64,000 nt of DNA from QHXN01 sp032162705 (GCA_032162705.1 JAVRON010000124.1:8874-72873); one strand, 5' to 3'. Shown: positions 45,510 through 54,254, counted from the stretch's first letter. A program made the numbers and translations. Notes: a model not told the origin generated them from the sequence alone.

Positions 45510-46055
45510 TCAGACCTTGAGCGTCTCCTGACCCGGACGCCACTCGGCCTGGCAGAGTCCGCCGGTCTGGAGCGCCTGGATGACGCGCAGCGTCTCGTCC
45601 GCCGAACGTCCGACGTTCAGGTCGTGGATGACGGCGTAGCGCAGAGTCCCTTCGGGGTCGATGACGAAGAGGCCGCGCAGCGCGACGCCCTTGTCCTCGA
45701 TGAGCACGCCGTAGTCACGCGCAACCTGCTTGGTGATGTCCGAGGCGAGCGGGTACTTCAAGCCCTCGACGCCGCCCTTATCGCGCGGCGTCTTGAGCCA
45801 CGCGCGGTGAGAGTGAACCGAGTCGGTCGAGATGCCGATCACCTCCGCGCCTATCCCAAGAAAATCCTCGTAGCGGTCGCTGAAGGTCGTCAACTCCGTC
45901 GGGCAGACGAAGGTGAAGTCGAGCGGGTAGAAGAGCATCACGACCCACTGCCCTTTGTGATCGGAGAGCTTCACGTTCTCGTTCAGCTTCTCGATATTCT
46001 TCGTTGACGGCATCTCGAAATCCGGTGCCGGTTGTCCGACTTTTGCTTCTGCCAT
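45510..46055 (-). CDS. 2-Cys peroxiredoxin (AhpC/Prx1 type)
   Basis: ATG 46055 gives a 181-residue enzyme that reduces hydrogen peroxide and organic peroxides. The peroxidatic Cys51 lies in FYPLDFTFVCPTE and the resolving Cys in GGLCQAEW near the C-terminus. FVIDPEGTLRYAVIHDLNVGRS is typical. GGAGG is 13 bases before the ATG, somewhat far. The PerR-like repressor gene lies 106 bases upstream on the same strand, so peroxide control is likely. Confidence 0.95.
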   Translation of the reverse strand: MAEAKVGQPAPDFEMPSTKNIEKLNENVKLSDHKGQWVVMLFYPLDFTFVCPTELTTFSDRYEDFLGIGAEVIGISTDSVHSHRAWLKTPRDKGGVEGLKYPLASDITKQVARDYGVLIEDKGVALRGLFVIDPEGTLRYAVIHDLNVGRSADETLRVIQALQTGGLCQAEWRPGQETLKV

Positions 46056-46160
46056 AATCTGTATGATTCCTCCGTTGGTATTCAAAAAACTTATTCCGTG
46101 AGCGTGGCCCTCGTTTGGGCCCTGTGCCCGTTTGCTGTCTCTCGCAAAGCGCGCGCACCT

Positions 46161-46577
46161 TTAGCCTTTACCCTGACAGGCGGGGCAGAGGCCCACAAGC
46201 GTCAGGTGAATCGACTCGGGCTTAAAGCGCGAGCGGCGAGCGGCGGCGCGTATGAGTTGCGATGTTTCCGCGAGGTCGAAATCGACGAGCTTGCCGCAGC
46301 GCGAGCAGACGGCGTGGTCGTGGCGTGCCGTCTCGCGGTCGTAGCGGCTCGAACCCTTGCCGAAGTTGATCTCGCGCAGAAGCCCCGTCTCCTTCAGATA
46401 CTTCAAGGAGTTGTAGACGGTGGCGAAGCTGATCGAAGGCAGGCGACGACGTGCCGCCTCGAAAATCTCGCCCGCCGTCAGGTGGTCGCCCGACTCCGCA
46501 ACCACACGGAGCACGGCCTGCCGCTGCGGCGTCAGCGCCCTCTGAGCGCCACCCTGATCTCCTTTACCACCCGCCAT
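46161..46577 (-). CDS. perR: PerR-like Fur-family repressor
   Basis: This 138-residue Fur-family protein has a winged helix (residues 14-75, with ISFATVYNSLKYLKETGLL). A regulatory metal site is indicated by HDHAVC, and a structural zinc site by Cys91/Cys94 (CSRC) and Cys131/Cys134 (CPAC). PerR members sense peroxide by metal-catalysed oxidation and derepress peroxidase genes; the adjacent peroxiredoxin fits. A PerR-type palindrome covers its own promoter (46603-46617). Confidence 0.9.
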   Translation of the reverse strand: MAGGKGDQGGAQRALTPQRQAVLRVVAESGDHLTAGEIFEAARRRLPSISFATVYNSLKYLKETGLLREINFGKGSSRYDRETARHDHAVCSRCGKLVDFDLAETSQLIRAAARRSRFKPESIHLTLVGLCPACQGKG

Positions 46578-46602
46578 AAATTTTCCTGTCGTTGAACTGG
46601 AA

Positions 46603-46633
46603 TTAGAATAATTCTAAATTACTAAATTGTCAA
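46603..46633 (-). promoter_or_regulatory. perR promoter with PerR/Fur-box
   Basis: TTAGAAT-A-ATTCTAA (46603-46617) is a perfect 7-1-7 palindrome close to the PerR-box consensus. On the minus strand TTGACA (46633-46628) and TATTCT (46610-46605) are 17 bases apart, so the box covers the -10 element. This suggests autoregulation. Confidence 0.8.
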
Positions 46634-46649
46634 GTGCGATGGGAGAGAG

Positions 46650-46822
46650 TAGTCAGTAGACAGTAGTCAGTAGTCAGTAGTCAGTAGTCAGTAGTCAGTA
46701 GTCAGTAGATAGTAGAAAAACCTTTGCAGTCGAGTCGTCGGAATGTCAGCGTCAACGCTGCCGAGCGGAGCCTACTGACTACTGTCTACTGTCTACTGAC
46801 TACTGTCTACTCTCTACTCTCT
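46650..46822. repeat. MITE-like element, agtagtc-heptamer arms with core (copy 3, reversed)
   Basis: Nine or so agtagtc/agtagac heptamers (46650-46715) face inverted ctactga/tctactg units (46772-46822). The core between starts aaaaacctttgcagtcgag and ends gccgagcggagc, matching the reverse complement of the core at 13258-13315. It is the longest array in the window. Confidence 0.88.
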
Positions 46823-46823
46823 T

Positions 46824-47894
46824 CTAAAGTTTAGGATGATGTTCGACGAAATCGAGGAGCGCGGAAACATAGTCGGGGAAGCGCGGGCAGCGGACGCCGT
46901 GTGGTTCGAGAAGCGTCCGGGCGAGGGCGGTGTCGTAGGTCTGTTTGAGGAAGAAATAGGGAACGCCGACGCGCGGCAGCTTCGTGACCTTTTCGTTGAA
47001 GGGCAGGCTGAGCGTCGTTTTGACGAGCGGCGCGGGGATCGTGAAAAGCGATTCACGGCCCGCGAGGTTGCGCGAGATCACGTCGAATAGCTCCTCGGTC
47101 GTGAGCGGCGCGGGGTCTGCAAGCTGGACGGTCGCGCCCACGCCCGAGTCGTCGGCGGCGAGCGCGGCCATCGCCTCGACGACGAAATCGACGGGGACGA
47201 CGTTGAGTCGCACCTCCGGGTTGCCGATGTTTGCGAGCGAGAGCGCGCCGGGCCACATCCTCAGATAGTGGATAAGGTAGTAGACGCCGTCGTACTTCGC
47301 CGTCTCGCCCGTGCGCGAGTCGCCGCAGACGACCGCGGGGCGGTGGATGGTGACGGGCAACTCCGCTTTGAGCGCTTCCACTTCAAGCTCGGCCAGATAC
47401 TTCGTCTCCTCGTAGTGATTGCGAAAGCCAGCCGCGTGGCGCAACTCGCTTTCGAGAATGCGTCCCGTGCGGCGACCCGCCACGTAGCAGGTCGAGACGT
47501 AGTGGTAGCGTCTAAGACTGGCGAGCCTGCGCGCGAAGCCGTTGACGTTGCGCGTGCCCTCGACGTTGACGCGCATGGCGATGTCCTGTCGGACGGCGAG
47601 GTCGTACAGGGCGGCGAGGTGAAACACAACGGTCGCCTCGCGCCGCGCCTCTGCTAAATCTTCCGCCGACAACCCGAGGTCTTCGCGCGTGATGTCGCCC
47701 TCCATCACGCGGAAGCCGTCGCGCGGCGTGCCCGTCTTCTCGGAGATGCGCTCGATGTCTTCAAGAGCGCGCCCGACGAAGCCGGGCTGCACGAGCAGGA
47801 GGAAGCGCGCGCCCTCTCGCGCGAGACGCTCGACCAGCCGCCCGGCGATGAAGCCGGGAAAGCCCGTCAGGAAGATCGTCTCGTCACGGAGCAT
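46824..47894 (-). CDS. Extended SDR / thioester-reductase-like NAD-binding protein
   Basis: This 356-residue Rossmann protein has TIFLTGFPGFIAGRLVERL, with the TGxxGxxG dinucleotide motif (residues 9-16). The active-site pattern is YVSTCYVAG followed by HYEETKYLAE with Tyr and Lys (YxxxK). The middle has VTIHRPAVVCGDSRTGET. It belongs to the NAD_binding_4 or male-sterility-like group that reduces fatty-acyl thioesters or epimerises sugars. The substrate is unknown. Confidence 0.87.
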   Translation of the reverse strand: MLRDETIFLTGFPGFIAGRLVERLAREGARFLLLVQPGFVGRALEDIERISEKTGTPRDGFRVMEGDITREDLGLSAEDLAEARREATVVFHLAALYDLAVRQDIAMRVNVEGTRNVNGFARRLASLRRYHYVSTCYVAGRRTGRILESELRHAAGFRNHYEETKYLAELEVEALKAELPVTIHRPAVVCGDSRTGETAKYDGVYYLIHYLRMWPGALSLANIGNPEVRLNVVPVDFVVEAMAALAADDSGVGATVQLADPAPLTTEELFDVISRNLAGRESLFTIPAPLVKTTLSLPFNEKVTKLPRVGVPYFFLKQTYDTALARTLLEPHGVRCPRFPDYVSALLDFVEHHPKL

Positions 47895-47909
47895 TCTGGG
47901 TTGGACTGC

Positions 47910-48452
47910 TTATAAAAGGTAACGCACCAGCTTGCACTGATCGACCAGACCCACGACTCTTGCCCGTCGGGCAAGAGTTTTATCATCATCCGTCAAAAGG
48001 ATGCATTTCTCTCGACGGGCCAACTCGATTAGTCCGGCGTCCGTAGGGCCTATTTGATTTACGCTTTCACATCCTTCGTCGCTACCATATATTTCAATGA
48101 GGCCGAGCAATCTTTCGTCCATTTTCTTTCTGGCAAGATAATCTACTGACGACAGCCAAAACTCCCTCGACGGTAGTTTGGATACATTGCGTAGTCTTGT
48201 GAGTTCCGCAATCACATGCGACGTTATAAGAATTTTCTGGATTCTATTGAATAATTCGAGGAGCTTTCTCTCAGCTATCGGATCATGTTTCAGATATTCT
48301 GCCGCCCCGAATATGTTTTCAAATCCTGAATAACGATGTGTTGGTGAATTCCGGACGAAGACAAGCGCTAAAGCGTTAAAAAGCGGCCCCGTATCGACGA
48401 CGACTTTTCTGAGGTCAATGGGAGGATTGCCCTTAGCCATCGGAAATCTCAC
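47910..48452 (-). CDS. PIN-domain protein (putative ribonuclease)
   Basis: This 180-residue protein has PIN-domain acidic signatures: VVVDTGPLFNALAL near the N-terminus, ITSHVIAELTRL in the middle, GPTDAGLIELARREKCILLTDDD at the C-terminus. These Asp/Glu residues normally bind the divalent metal for RNA cleavage. A GTG start at 48452 overlaps the upstream gene's stop (GTGA), so the two are translationally coupled; ATG 48440 is an alternative. GC content is lower than that of the surrounding genes, pointing to transfer. Confidence 0.82.
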   Translation of the reverse strand: MRFPMAKGNPPIDLRKVVVDTGPLFNALALVFVRNSPTHRYSGFENIFGAAEYLKHDPIAERKLLELFNRIQKILITSHVIAELTRLRNVSKLPSREFWLSSVDYLARKKMDERLLGLIEIYGSDEGCESVNQIGPTDAGLIELARREKCILLTDDDKTLARRARVVGLVDQCKLVRYLL

Positions 48453-49162
48453 TCGGCGAAGACAGGTGCTGTGTATACGTAAGGCGGCACATCATACTGC
48501 GACGATAATTTCTTTCTCAGTTCTTTCAATAAACCGATAAAACCTTCTACCGTTTTCAATAAGGCTTCGCCAGCCTTAATGGTCTTTTTGCTACGCTCAT
48601 GGATACCGGGGCTATCGAGGATGGCTAAAAAGACTTCTCTGTACTCGCGCCAGAAGGACGACACCATAATGTAACTTGAGAATTCACCCCCATCATTTAC
48701 GATGTATTCAGTTAGAAAGTCCTTTTTATAGTTCGTAGAACCGTCCGGGAAAATATCTCTTAATTTAATATGGTGTTTTGAGAGAGAGTCTTCCGACGTG
48801 GCTTCATCATACATCTTTTGCAACTCCGGGCTTTCCCTGATTAACTGATAAAGCTCTTTGCATGCGGTCAAGAGTTCCTCTCTTTTTTCCTCATGCTCTT
48901 GCGTCAACTTTTCCACAGCGGGGTAAAACTCAAAAATCTGTTCCAGATTAGCCATAGCCTCATAACCGATAATACTCTGAACTGGCCGCACCGCCTCCAG
49001 ACTCCCTAACCCGAATCGCCATGTCCAGTCCTTCTTCTCCAAATATTTTTTCTCAACCTCTAACGCACGAATCAGGGGATTGATAACAGTATCGAACCAC
49101 GCACGCACGATGTTCGGGCCGACCTTTGCGCTCTTTTTTCCGGCTTGGACTTTACTCGCCAT
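48449..49162 (-). CDS. Hypothetical protein coupled to the PIN-domain gene
   Basis: ATG 49162 gives 237 residues, mostly predicted alpha-helical and rich in Lys/Glu (EKLTQEHEEKREELLTACKELYQLI). It has no signal peptide, membrane segment or recognised domain. It precedes the PIN-domain gene with a four-base overlap and shares its low GC content. A regulatory or sensor partner in a two-gene module is possible; the size is large for a classical antitoxin. No function is claimed. Confidence 0.75.
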   Translation of the reverse strand: MASKVQAGKKSAKVGPNIVRAWFDTVINPLIRALEVEKKYLEKKDWTWRFGLGSLEAVRPVQSIIGYEAMANLEQIFEFYPAVEKLTQEHEEKREELLTACKELYQLIRESPELQKMYDEATSEDSLSKHHIKLRDIFPDGSTNYKKDFLTEYIVNDGGEFSSYIMVSSFWREYREVFLAILDSPGIHERSKKTIKAGEALLKTVEGFIGLLKELRKKLSSQYDVPPYVYTAPVFAE

Positions 49163-49183
49163 GAGACTCTTCACCTTCCAATC

Positions 49184-50794
49184 TCATATATCCGCTTCAT
49201 TGTTACGAATACCATCCGCACACGCAAGTTCGACAAGCGTGCGGATGCCTGTGCCGCTCGCGCCTTTGGGGGCGTAGGGCGTTGCGGCGTCGTACCAGGC
49301 CGTGCCGGCGATGTCGAGATGTACCCAGGGCGTCTCTCCTGCGAACTTCGAGAGCAGGAGCGCGGCAGCCGTGGCGTCGGGGCGTCCACCGTAGTTCTTG
49401 AAGTCGGCGATCATGCTCTCTATTCTTTTCTTGTAGTCGTCTGAGACGGGCATGCGCCACGCAGGCTCGCCCGCACGCGCCGAGGCGGCGAGCACACGGT
49501 TCGCCCACTCGTCCGTATTCGAGAAAAGCCCTGTGCGGTGCGAGCCGAGTGCGATGATGATCGACCCGGTGAGCGTCGCGAGGTCAACGATACGCGTCGC
49601 GCCGAGGTGCTTCGCGTAGGCGATGCCATCGACGAGGACGAGACGGCCTTCGGCGTCCGTGTCCACGCACTCGATGGTCTGACCCGCGAAGGTGCGGACG
49701 ATGTCGCCGGGCTTGATGGCCTTGCCCGAGGGCATGTTCTCGGCGGCGGGCACGACCGCGACCACACGTCGCTTCGGTTTAAGCAAAGCGATTGCGCGCA
49801 GAGCGCCGAGCGCCGCCGCGCCGCCCGCCATGTCGGACTTCATCTCGTACATTTCAAGCCCGTGCTTGATCGAGATGCCGCCCGTGTCGAACGTGATGCC
49901 CTTGCCGACGAAGGCCCACAACTCGTCGTCTTCCGTAGCCCCCTCAGGCTCGTAGCGCAGGACGATGAGCGCGGGTTCCTCGTCCGACCCCTGCCCGACG
50001 CCGATCAGGCCGCCCATCCCTTGCGCGCGAATCTCTTCCGCAGTCAGCGACTCGACTTTGAGTCCGACCTCCGCAGCCATCTCCGCCGCCCTGCGCGCGA
50101 ACTCACGCGGCGGCAGACTCAAGCCCGGCTCGTCTGCGAGCGTGCGCGCCCAGTTCGCCGACTCGGCGACGACGCGTGCCCTCGCCAGCTCTCCGCGCAG
50201 CTCAAGAACTTCGCCCGCGCCGACAAACGTCACGCGTTCGAGCTTCCGAACGTCATCCTCATCTATCTTCTGATAGAAATCGTTCCTGTAAAGCCCGAGA
50301 TGCGCGCCCTCTGCGAGCGCACGAACCGCCTCGCGTGCGTGCCCGCCGACCGACTGCGGCACGACGAAACAGAGCGTGCGTGCGCGTGACGAACGCGCCG
50401 CGCGCACGGCCAACGCCGCCGCGCGCCTGAGCGTCGCCGGGTCAAAGTCGGCGTGCGAGCCAAGCCCGACGAGAAGCACGCGGCGAACCCCGCCACGTGT
50501 GGCGTTCGACTCGCCGCCGCTCACGTTCGACTCACTGCTGCTGCCCACGTTCGACTCGCCGCCGAAGTCTTCCGCGCTCGCGGCGTGAATCAGAAGTGAA
50601 GTCTCCTCTTCGCCCTTGAACTCGCCTTCAGCGACGGCGCGCTCACAGACATCACGCAAGCTTCCGCCGAAACTTTCGGCAGCGGGCAGGCGCGGTGTGT
50701 CCGTGAAGACGCAGACGGCGAGCGTCTCCGACGCGGGAATTGATAAAGGAACGGTGGCACTGAGTTCGACTAAGAGGCTAAGCTGTCTGCTCAT
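49184..50794 (-). CDS. pepA: Leucyl aminopeptidase (M17)
   Basis: This 536-residue cytoplasmic metallo-exopeptidase removes N-terminal residues from peptides. The catalytic domain has VGKGITFDTGGISIK with the metal-binding Lys and Asp, MKSDMAGGAAALG, and the signature DTDAEGRLVLVD (NTDAEGRL in most homologs), all in order. The N-terminal macro-like domain contains a Ser/Gly/Asn insertion (about residues 72-95: ESNV, ESNATR units) encoded by 21-24-base repeats at 50500-50565. Catalytic residues are intact. Confidence 0.93.
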   Translation of the reverse strand: MSRQLSLLVELSATVPLSIPASETLAVCVFTDTPRLPAAESFGGSLRDVCERAVAEGEFKGEEETSLLIHAASAEDFGGESNVGSSSESNVSGGESNATRGGVRRVLLVGLGSHADFDPATLRRAAALAVRAARSSRARTLCFVVPQSVGGHAREAVRALAEGAHLGLYRNDFYQKIDEDDVRKLERVTFVGAGEVLELRGELARARVVAESANWARTLADEPGLSLPPREFARRAAEMAAEVGLKVESLTAEEIRAQGMGGLIGVGQGSDEEPALIVLRYEPEGATEDDELWAFVGKGITFDTGGISIKHGLEMYEMKSDMAGGAAALGALRAIALLKPKRRVVAVVPAAENMPSGKAIKPGDIVRTFAGQTIECVDTDAEGRLVLVDGIAYAKHLGATRIVDLATLTGSIIIALGSHRTGLFSNTDEWANRVLAASARAGEPAWRMPVSDDYKKRIESMIADFKNYGGRPDATAAALLLSKFAGETPWVHLDIAGTAWYDAATPYAPKGASGTGIRTLVELACADGIRNNEADI

Positions 50795-50985
50795 CGTGAG
50801 TTACTTTTTGAAGCTGTGTTTGTTTCGTCCGACGCGCGCCGAGTATAATTCAAACTCACGATACGGCCTAACCACTCCCGAAAATTCGCGTGCGTGAAGT
50901 GACAAACGGGAGGCCGTCCGCCCGGACGATTGCGCCGCAGACCGACGGTCGCATACGCCGTCTCGACAAACCGGAGGGTTTGCCA

Positions 50986-51063
50986 CCGTAGACACAGAGA
51001 CACAGAAGGATTAAGAATTTGAAAACTGAAATCCGAAATTTAATCTCCGTGTCTCTGTGGCAA
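50986..51063. repeat. Inverted repeat, acacagag type
   Basis: ccgtagacacagagacacag (from 50988) is inverted at 51043-51062 (ccgtgtctctgtggc). The loop contains gaaaactgaaatccg. It lies between the divergent pepA and TPR genes. Confidence 0.7.
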
Positions 51064-51102
51064 ATCTTGAACTGCTCTCTGAGTTTCGACGCCTGAAGCT
51101 TT

Positions 51103-51606
51103 ATGTACGACGAAGAAGAGTTGCACTCATCCGAAGCGAGAAGGCGCGCCGTCGAGCTTTTCAGGCGCGCATACGAGGCGCAGCTCGAAAAGAACTACGA
51201 CGAGGCGGTCGAGCTTTATCGCCGCTCCATCGAGACCTACCCGACCGCCGAGGCGCACACCTTCCTCGGCTGGGTCTACAGCTTCGACGGGCGCTACAGT
51301 GAGGCCATCGACGAATGCCTTGAGGCCATCCGCGTGGACGCGAGTTTCGGCAATCCCTACAACGACATCGGCAGCTACCTCATCGCGCAGGGCGACCTCT
51401 GGACGTGCGTCCGCTGGTTCCGCCGCGCGCTCCGCGCCACGCGCTACGAGTCCTACGCCTTCCCGCACTTCAACCTCGGGCGCGTCTACGAGGAGAGGGG
51501 CCGGCCCCTCGACGCCGCGCGCCACTATGGTCTCGCACTCGACGAGCAACCCGGCTTCACGCAGGCAGTCACGGCGCTTCGACGCATGCAGGCGCGGCTG
51601 AATTGA
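51103..51606 (+). CDS. Tetratricopeptide-repeat protein
   Basis: This 167-residue protein is built of about four TPR units: ARRRAVELFRRAYEAQLEKNYDEAVELYRRSIETYP, then AEAHTFLGWVYSFDGRYSEAIDECLEAI and further repeats. The repeats form a helical peptide-binding surface. No signal peptide is seen, so it is probably cytoplasmic. The partner is unknown. The ribosome site is weak. Confidence 0.85.
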   Translation: MYDEEELHSSEARRRAVELFRRAYEAQLEKNYDEAVELYRRSIETYPTAEAHTFLGWVYSFDGRYSEAIDECLEAIRVDASFGNPYNDIGSYLIAQGDLWTCVRWFRRALRATRYESYAFPHFNLGRVYEERGRPLDAARHYGLALDEQPGFTQAVTALRRMQARLN

Positions 51607-51803
51607 GAACATGTCTCCGGCGCGGGACGTGGAAAGATTGGGAGAATAATCCGACGAGCAAGTAGGCCGCTGTAATTTAATCCGACGAGCGTCGTGGGAA
51701 TACTGCGTCTCGGAATTACCCGCCTGCGGAAACCCTCCTCTTGATTAAGAAAGCGATGTCGGTATGGCTATTGCTCTTCTTCCCTCACTGAGGAGAAAGC
51801 CAC

Positions 51804-52739
51804 ATGAGAAGAGCCGCCTGCCTGAAGTCATTATTGGCCGTTGCCGCACTGGCGTTATCAGTTACGGCGACCGCGCGGCAAAATCCCACGCAACCGTCTT
51901 GGAGGCCGCCCCCCACCCGCAAAGCAAAAACGCCCTTCGCCCCGAAACCGCACGGTGGGCACAACATCTTCAAAGGTGAGGCCGAGGTTTGGCTCGCGGA
52001 CGCCATCGAGAAGGTTGAGGGCGGGATGTTCACGCCCGTTGACGAAAAGGCCGTGGCCGATTACGTGTCGCGGGTCGGTAATAACCTCGCCTCGTATTCC
52101 GCCTCACCGACGAGACAGTACACATTCATCGTCACCGACGACTGGTCGCCCGAAGCCATGACCGCCGGAGGCGGGCGCATCTACCTCAGCCTTGGGATGC
52201 TCAAACGGGTCGAGAGCGAAGACGAGTTGGCGGGCGTGTTGGCGCACGAGATTGGGCACGATGCCTTCGGGCACGCGGCCAAGACCGTAACCCGACAGAT
52301 GTTCTGGATGACCGGAGAAGGAAAAGTCGAAACGCCCGCTGAGGTCGAGTCAGCGCTCACGAAATTATTGGCCGAATACGAGCAGAAACCCATAGCGGCT
52401 GTCGGCGAGAGCCTGTTAGGGTTCGCCCGTTTCGACGAGTTGGAAGCCGACCGCGCCGCCTTCTACAACACATACAAGGCGGGCTATAACCCTTACGCCT
52501 TAGCCAGCGTGTTAAAGCGTATGGGACGGGAAGAAAAACGCGAGATGGGTAAGAGTCAATATCGGTTGAATCAATTCCTCGTTCTTCTTTTCGGCAGTCA
52601 CCCGCCTTCAGCGCAGCGCGCGGCGGCTCTTTCGTGGGAGTCGAATTTCGTAAGAATGCCGGCCAAAGATTCCCGCTACGCGAGCGCGGCATTCGACGCG
52701 ATGAAGTCGCGGGTCATGAATATGTCAAAAACGAATTGA
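51804..52739 (+). CDS. M48-family metalloprotease, exported
   Basis: This 311-residue protein has a signal peptide (LKSLLAVAALALSVTATA) and the zinc motif HEIGH at 148-152 with a downstream ELEADRAAF that supplies the third ligand. TAGGGRIYLSLGMLKRVESEDELAGVLAHEIGHD is typical of the BepA/LoiP-type periplasmic group that handles misfolded outer-membrane proteins. No TPR domain follows, so it resembles LoiP in size. The ATG follows TGAGGAG. The 3' end overlaps a convergent small gene by 26 bases. Confidence 0.92.
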   Translation: MRRAACLKSLLAVAALALSVTATARQNPTQPSWRPPPTRKAKTPFAPKPHGGHNIFKGEAEVWLADAIEKVEGGMFTPVDEKAVADYVSRVGNNLASYSASPTRQYTFIVTDDWSPEAMTAGGGRIYLSLGMLKRVESEDELAGVLAHEIGHDAFGHAAKTVTRQMFWMTGEGKVETPAEVESALTKLLAEYEQKPIAAVGESLLGFARFDELEADRAAFYNTYKAGYNPYALASVLKRMGREEKREMGKSQYRLNQFLVLLFGSHPPSAQRAAALSWESNFVRMPAKDSRYASAAFDAMKSRVMNMSKTN

Positions 52740-52911
52740 GGCGCATCCACACGAGGCCGTCCTCTGAAACATCGCGCCTCTCAATTTCGGAACACATTTC
52801 CGATAATTGCAGCAAGTATTCTAGGCGCGGAATGTTCGAGCCTTCGAGTTCTTCGAGTGGAAAATCTGGGCTGTGCGTGCGAATCTTTGCTATCAAATCT
52901 GCTCTGGTCAT
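52714..52911 (-). CDS. Small hypothetical protein
   Basis: A 65-residue frame (MTRADLIAKIRTHSPDFPLE...) lies 16 bases downstream of the DUF6508 gene on the same strand. It is acidic, without membrane segments. The close spacing supports cotranscription. It overlaps the end of the M48 gene on the other strand. No family is recognised. Confidence 0.55.
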   Translation of the reverse strand: MTRADLIAKIRTHSPDFPLEELEGSNIPRLEYLLQLSEMCSEIERRDVSEDGLVWMRLNSFLTYS

Positions 52912-52927
52912 AATCCTGTTATCTCAC

Positions 52928-53332
52928 TCACATCAGTTCGCGGATGGCTTCGAGCCTCCTGAGCAGGGATACAATCTGCCCTCCCTTGAGGAGCGATTCC
53001 CGGTGCCCGTCGCAAAACCTCTCGCCTCTCACGCAGTAGGTCAGCATCGTCTTAACCTGCTCCAGGCTCGCTTGCTTGATGAACTCGGCGTCTGCGAGCA
53101 TCCGCCCCGCCTCCTCGGGCTTGTAACCAAAATCCATCCATCCGCGCTGTCCTATCAGCTTGAAAAACTCCTCCACGTCCTCGTCGTAGACGGGGAACGG
53201 AAAACTGAGGCTGCCGTCAGTGTTCCTTTCTAAGCTGCCCCACTTTGCGAACTCGCGGCCCGGCTTCTCGAACAGGGGCAGGAATTGGAGCAGGGCGTCA
53301 ATGTCCTCTCTGGTTATTTCGTGTTGATTCAT
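52928..53332 (-). CDS. DUF6508-domain protein
   Basis: ATG 53332 gives 134 residues. An N-terminal helical part (REDIDALLQFLPLFEKPGREFAKW) is followed by a DUF6508-type C-terminus, YCVRGERFCDGHRESLLKGGQIVSLLRRL. The family has no known function and often occurs in accessory regions. GC content is lower than average here. Two tandem 19-base repeats lie about 45 bases upstream (53375-53412). Confidence 0.78.
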   Translation of the reverse strand: MNQHEITREDIDALLQFLPLFEKPGREFAKWGSLERNTDGSLSFPFPVYDEDVEEFFKLIGQRGWMDFGYKPEEAGRMLADAEFIKQASLEQVKTMLTYCVRGERFCDGHRESLLKGGQIVSLLRRLEAIRELM

Positions 53333-53374
53333 CGTCGTTCCTTCCAAGCATGGACAGCGCAACGACCGTCACAA

Positions 53375-53412
53375 ACGTCACTCAAATATAGTAACGTCAC
53401 TCAAATATAGTA
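53375..53412. repeat. Tandem 19-base repeat before the DUF6508 gene
   Basis: acgtcactcaaatatagta occurs twice in direct tandem (53375-53393 and 53394-53412). Each copy contains a TATAGT element. It may be an operator or duplicated promoter. Confidence 0.75.
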
Positions 53413-53519
53413 AGGATAAATATTAGCCGAGTGCTCGGGTGCGGTAAGCGTTCAGCGCCGGGCAGAGGTATACAGAATTATCTTTCATACCTCAGATGCC
53501 AGAAACCATTCAAAAATGG

Positions 53520-53936
53520 TTACTCGCCGTTCGATTGTTTGAAGTTTTCCCCGACGTTTTCAGGTATTTGAATCTTGCGGCGGTTGGCATCGACGGCGAC
53601 GTAGATGACCTCAGCCTCCGTGACCTTGATGCGTTCCGATGTGCCGCCATAGCGTTCGGCCTCGACGACGACGCGCACCGTGATCGAGGTCGTGCCGATG
53701 CGTTCGGTCGTGGCGTAGAAGCTAACGAGGTCGCCGACAAAGACCGGCTGGTGAAAGATGACTTCGCGCATGGCGACGGTAACGAAGCGCTCGACGCCCG
53801 TGCGGCGGTGCGCCTCGACCGCGCCCGCGATGTCGATGTAGCTGAGTATGATTCCGCCGAAGATGGTGCCCTGCGGGTTCGTGTCGCGCGGCATCATCGT
53901 GATGCGTATGGCGGGGTCGCCGTATGAGTTCATCAT
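53520..53936 (-). CDS. Acyl-CoA thioesterase (hotdog, YciA type)
   Basis: ATG 53936 gives 138 residues of a single hotdog domain. Signatures are IRITMMPRDTNPQGTIFGGIILSYIDIAGAVEA with the catalytic-loop Asn/Asp positions, and VFVGDLVSFYATTERIGTTSI. It hydrolyses acyl-CoA to free acid and CoA in the cytoplasm; chain-length preference is unknown. The open frame extends to 54068 without homology and is rejected as coding. Confidence 0.9.
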   Translation of the reverse strand: MMNSYGDPAIRITMMPRDTNPQGTIFGGIILSYIDIAGAVEAHRRTGVERFVTVAMREVIFHQPVFVGDLVSFYATTERIGTTSITVRVVVEAERYGGTSERIKVTEAEVIYVAVDANRRKIQIPENVGENFKQSNGE

Positions 53937-54254
53937 CTGGTTTTGGTGCGAGCTGTTGGGGCGACTCGACTTTCGGCACGGCCAACAAGCCCTTCCCGGC
54001 CTCTCTCGATTTAGAGTTGATTGGGTTCCCTTTCGTCGAGGATGGACGCGCGCTGTGTTGCCTGTCAAGCGTCGCGACCGACACGACCGAGCACGCCGGT
54101 TTTCCGCGCCGGAGGGCGTACAACGATGAGGCCGGAGGTAACATCCAAGCGCTTGTCTTATTAGCAGAAACGCCCCTCCCGGCGCGCTTCTTCACCCGGA
54201 AGGTTGTCAGAGAGGGACGTGTCGGCGTATCGTTTCAGCAGGAAAAATCAGACG
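53937..54254. other. Divergent intergenic region
   Basis: The 318 bases between the thioesterase and the M1-like gene hold no gene. A GC-rich segment (cgccggttttccgcgccgg, about 54093-54111) can fold, but no known regulatory RNA is recognised. Confidence 0.4.

Noticed and set aside
46650..46822. CRISPR array
   Set aside because: Repeat unit is 7 bases without unique spacers, arranged as inverted arms; no cas genes.
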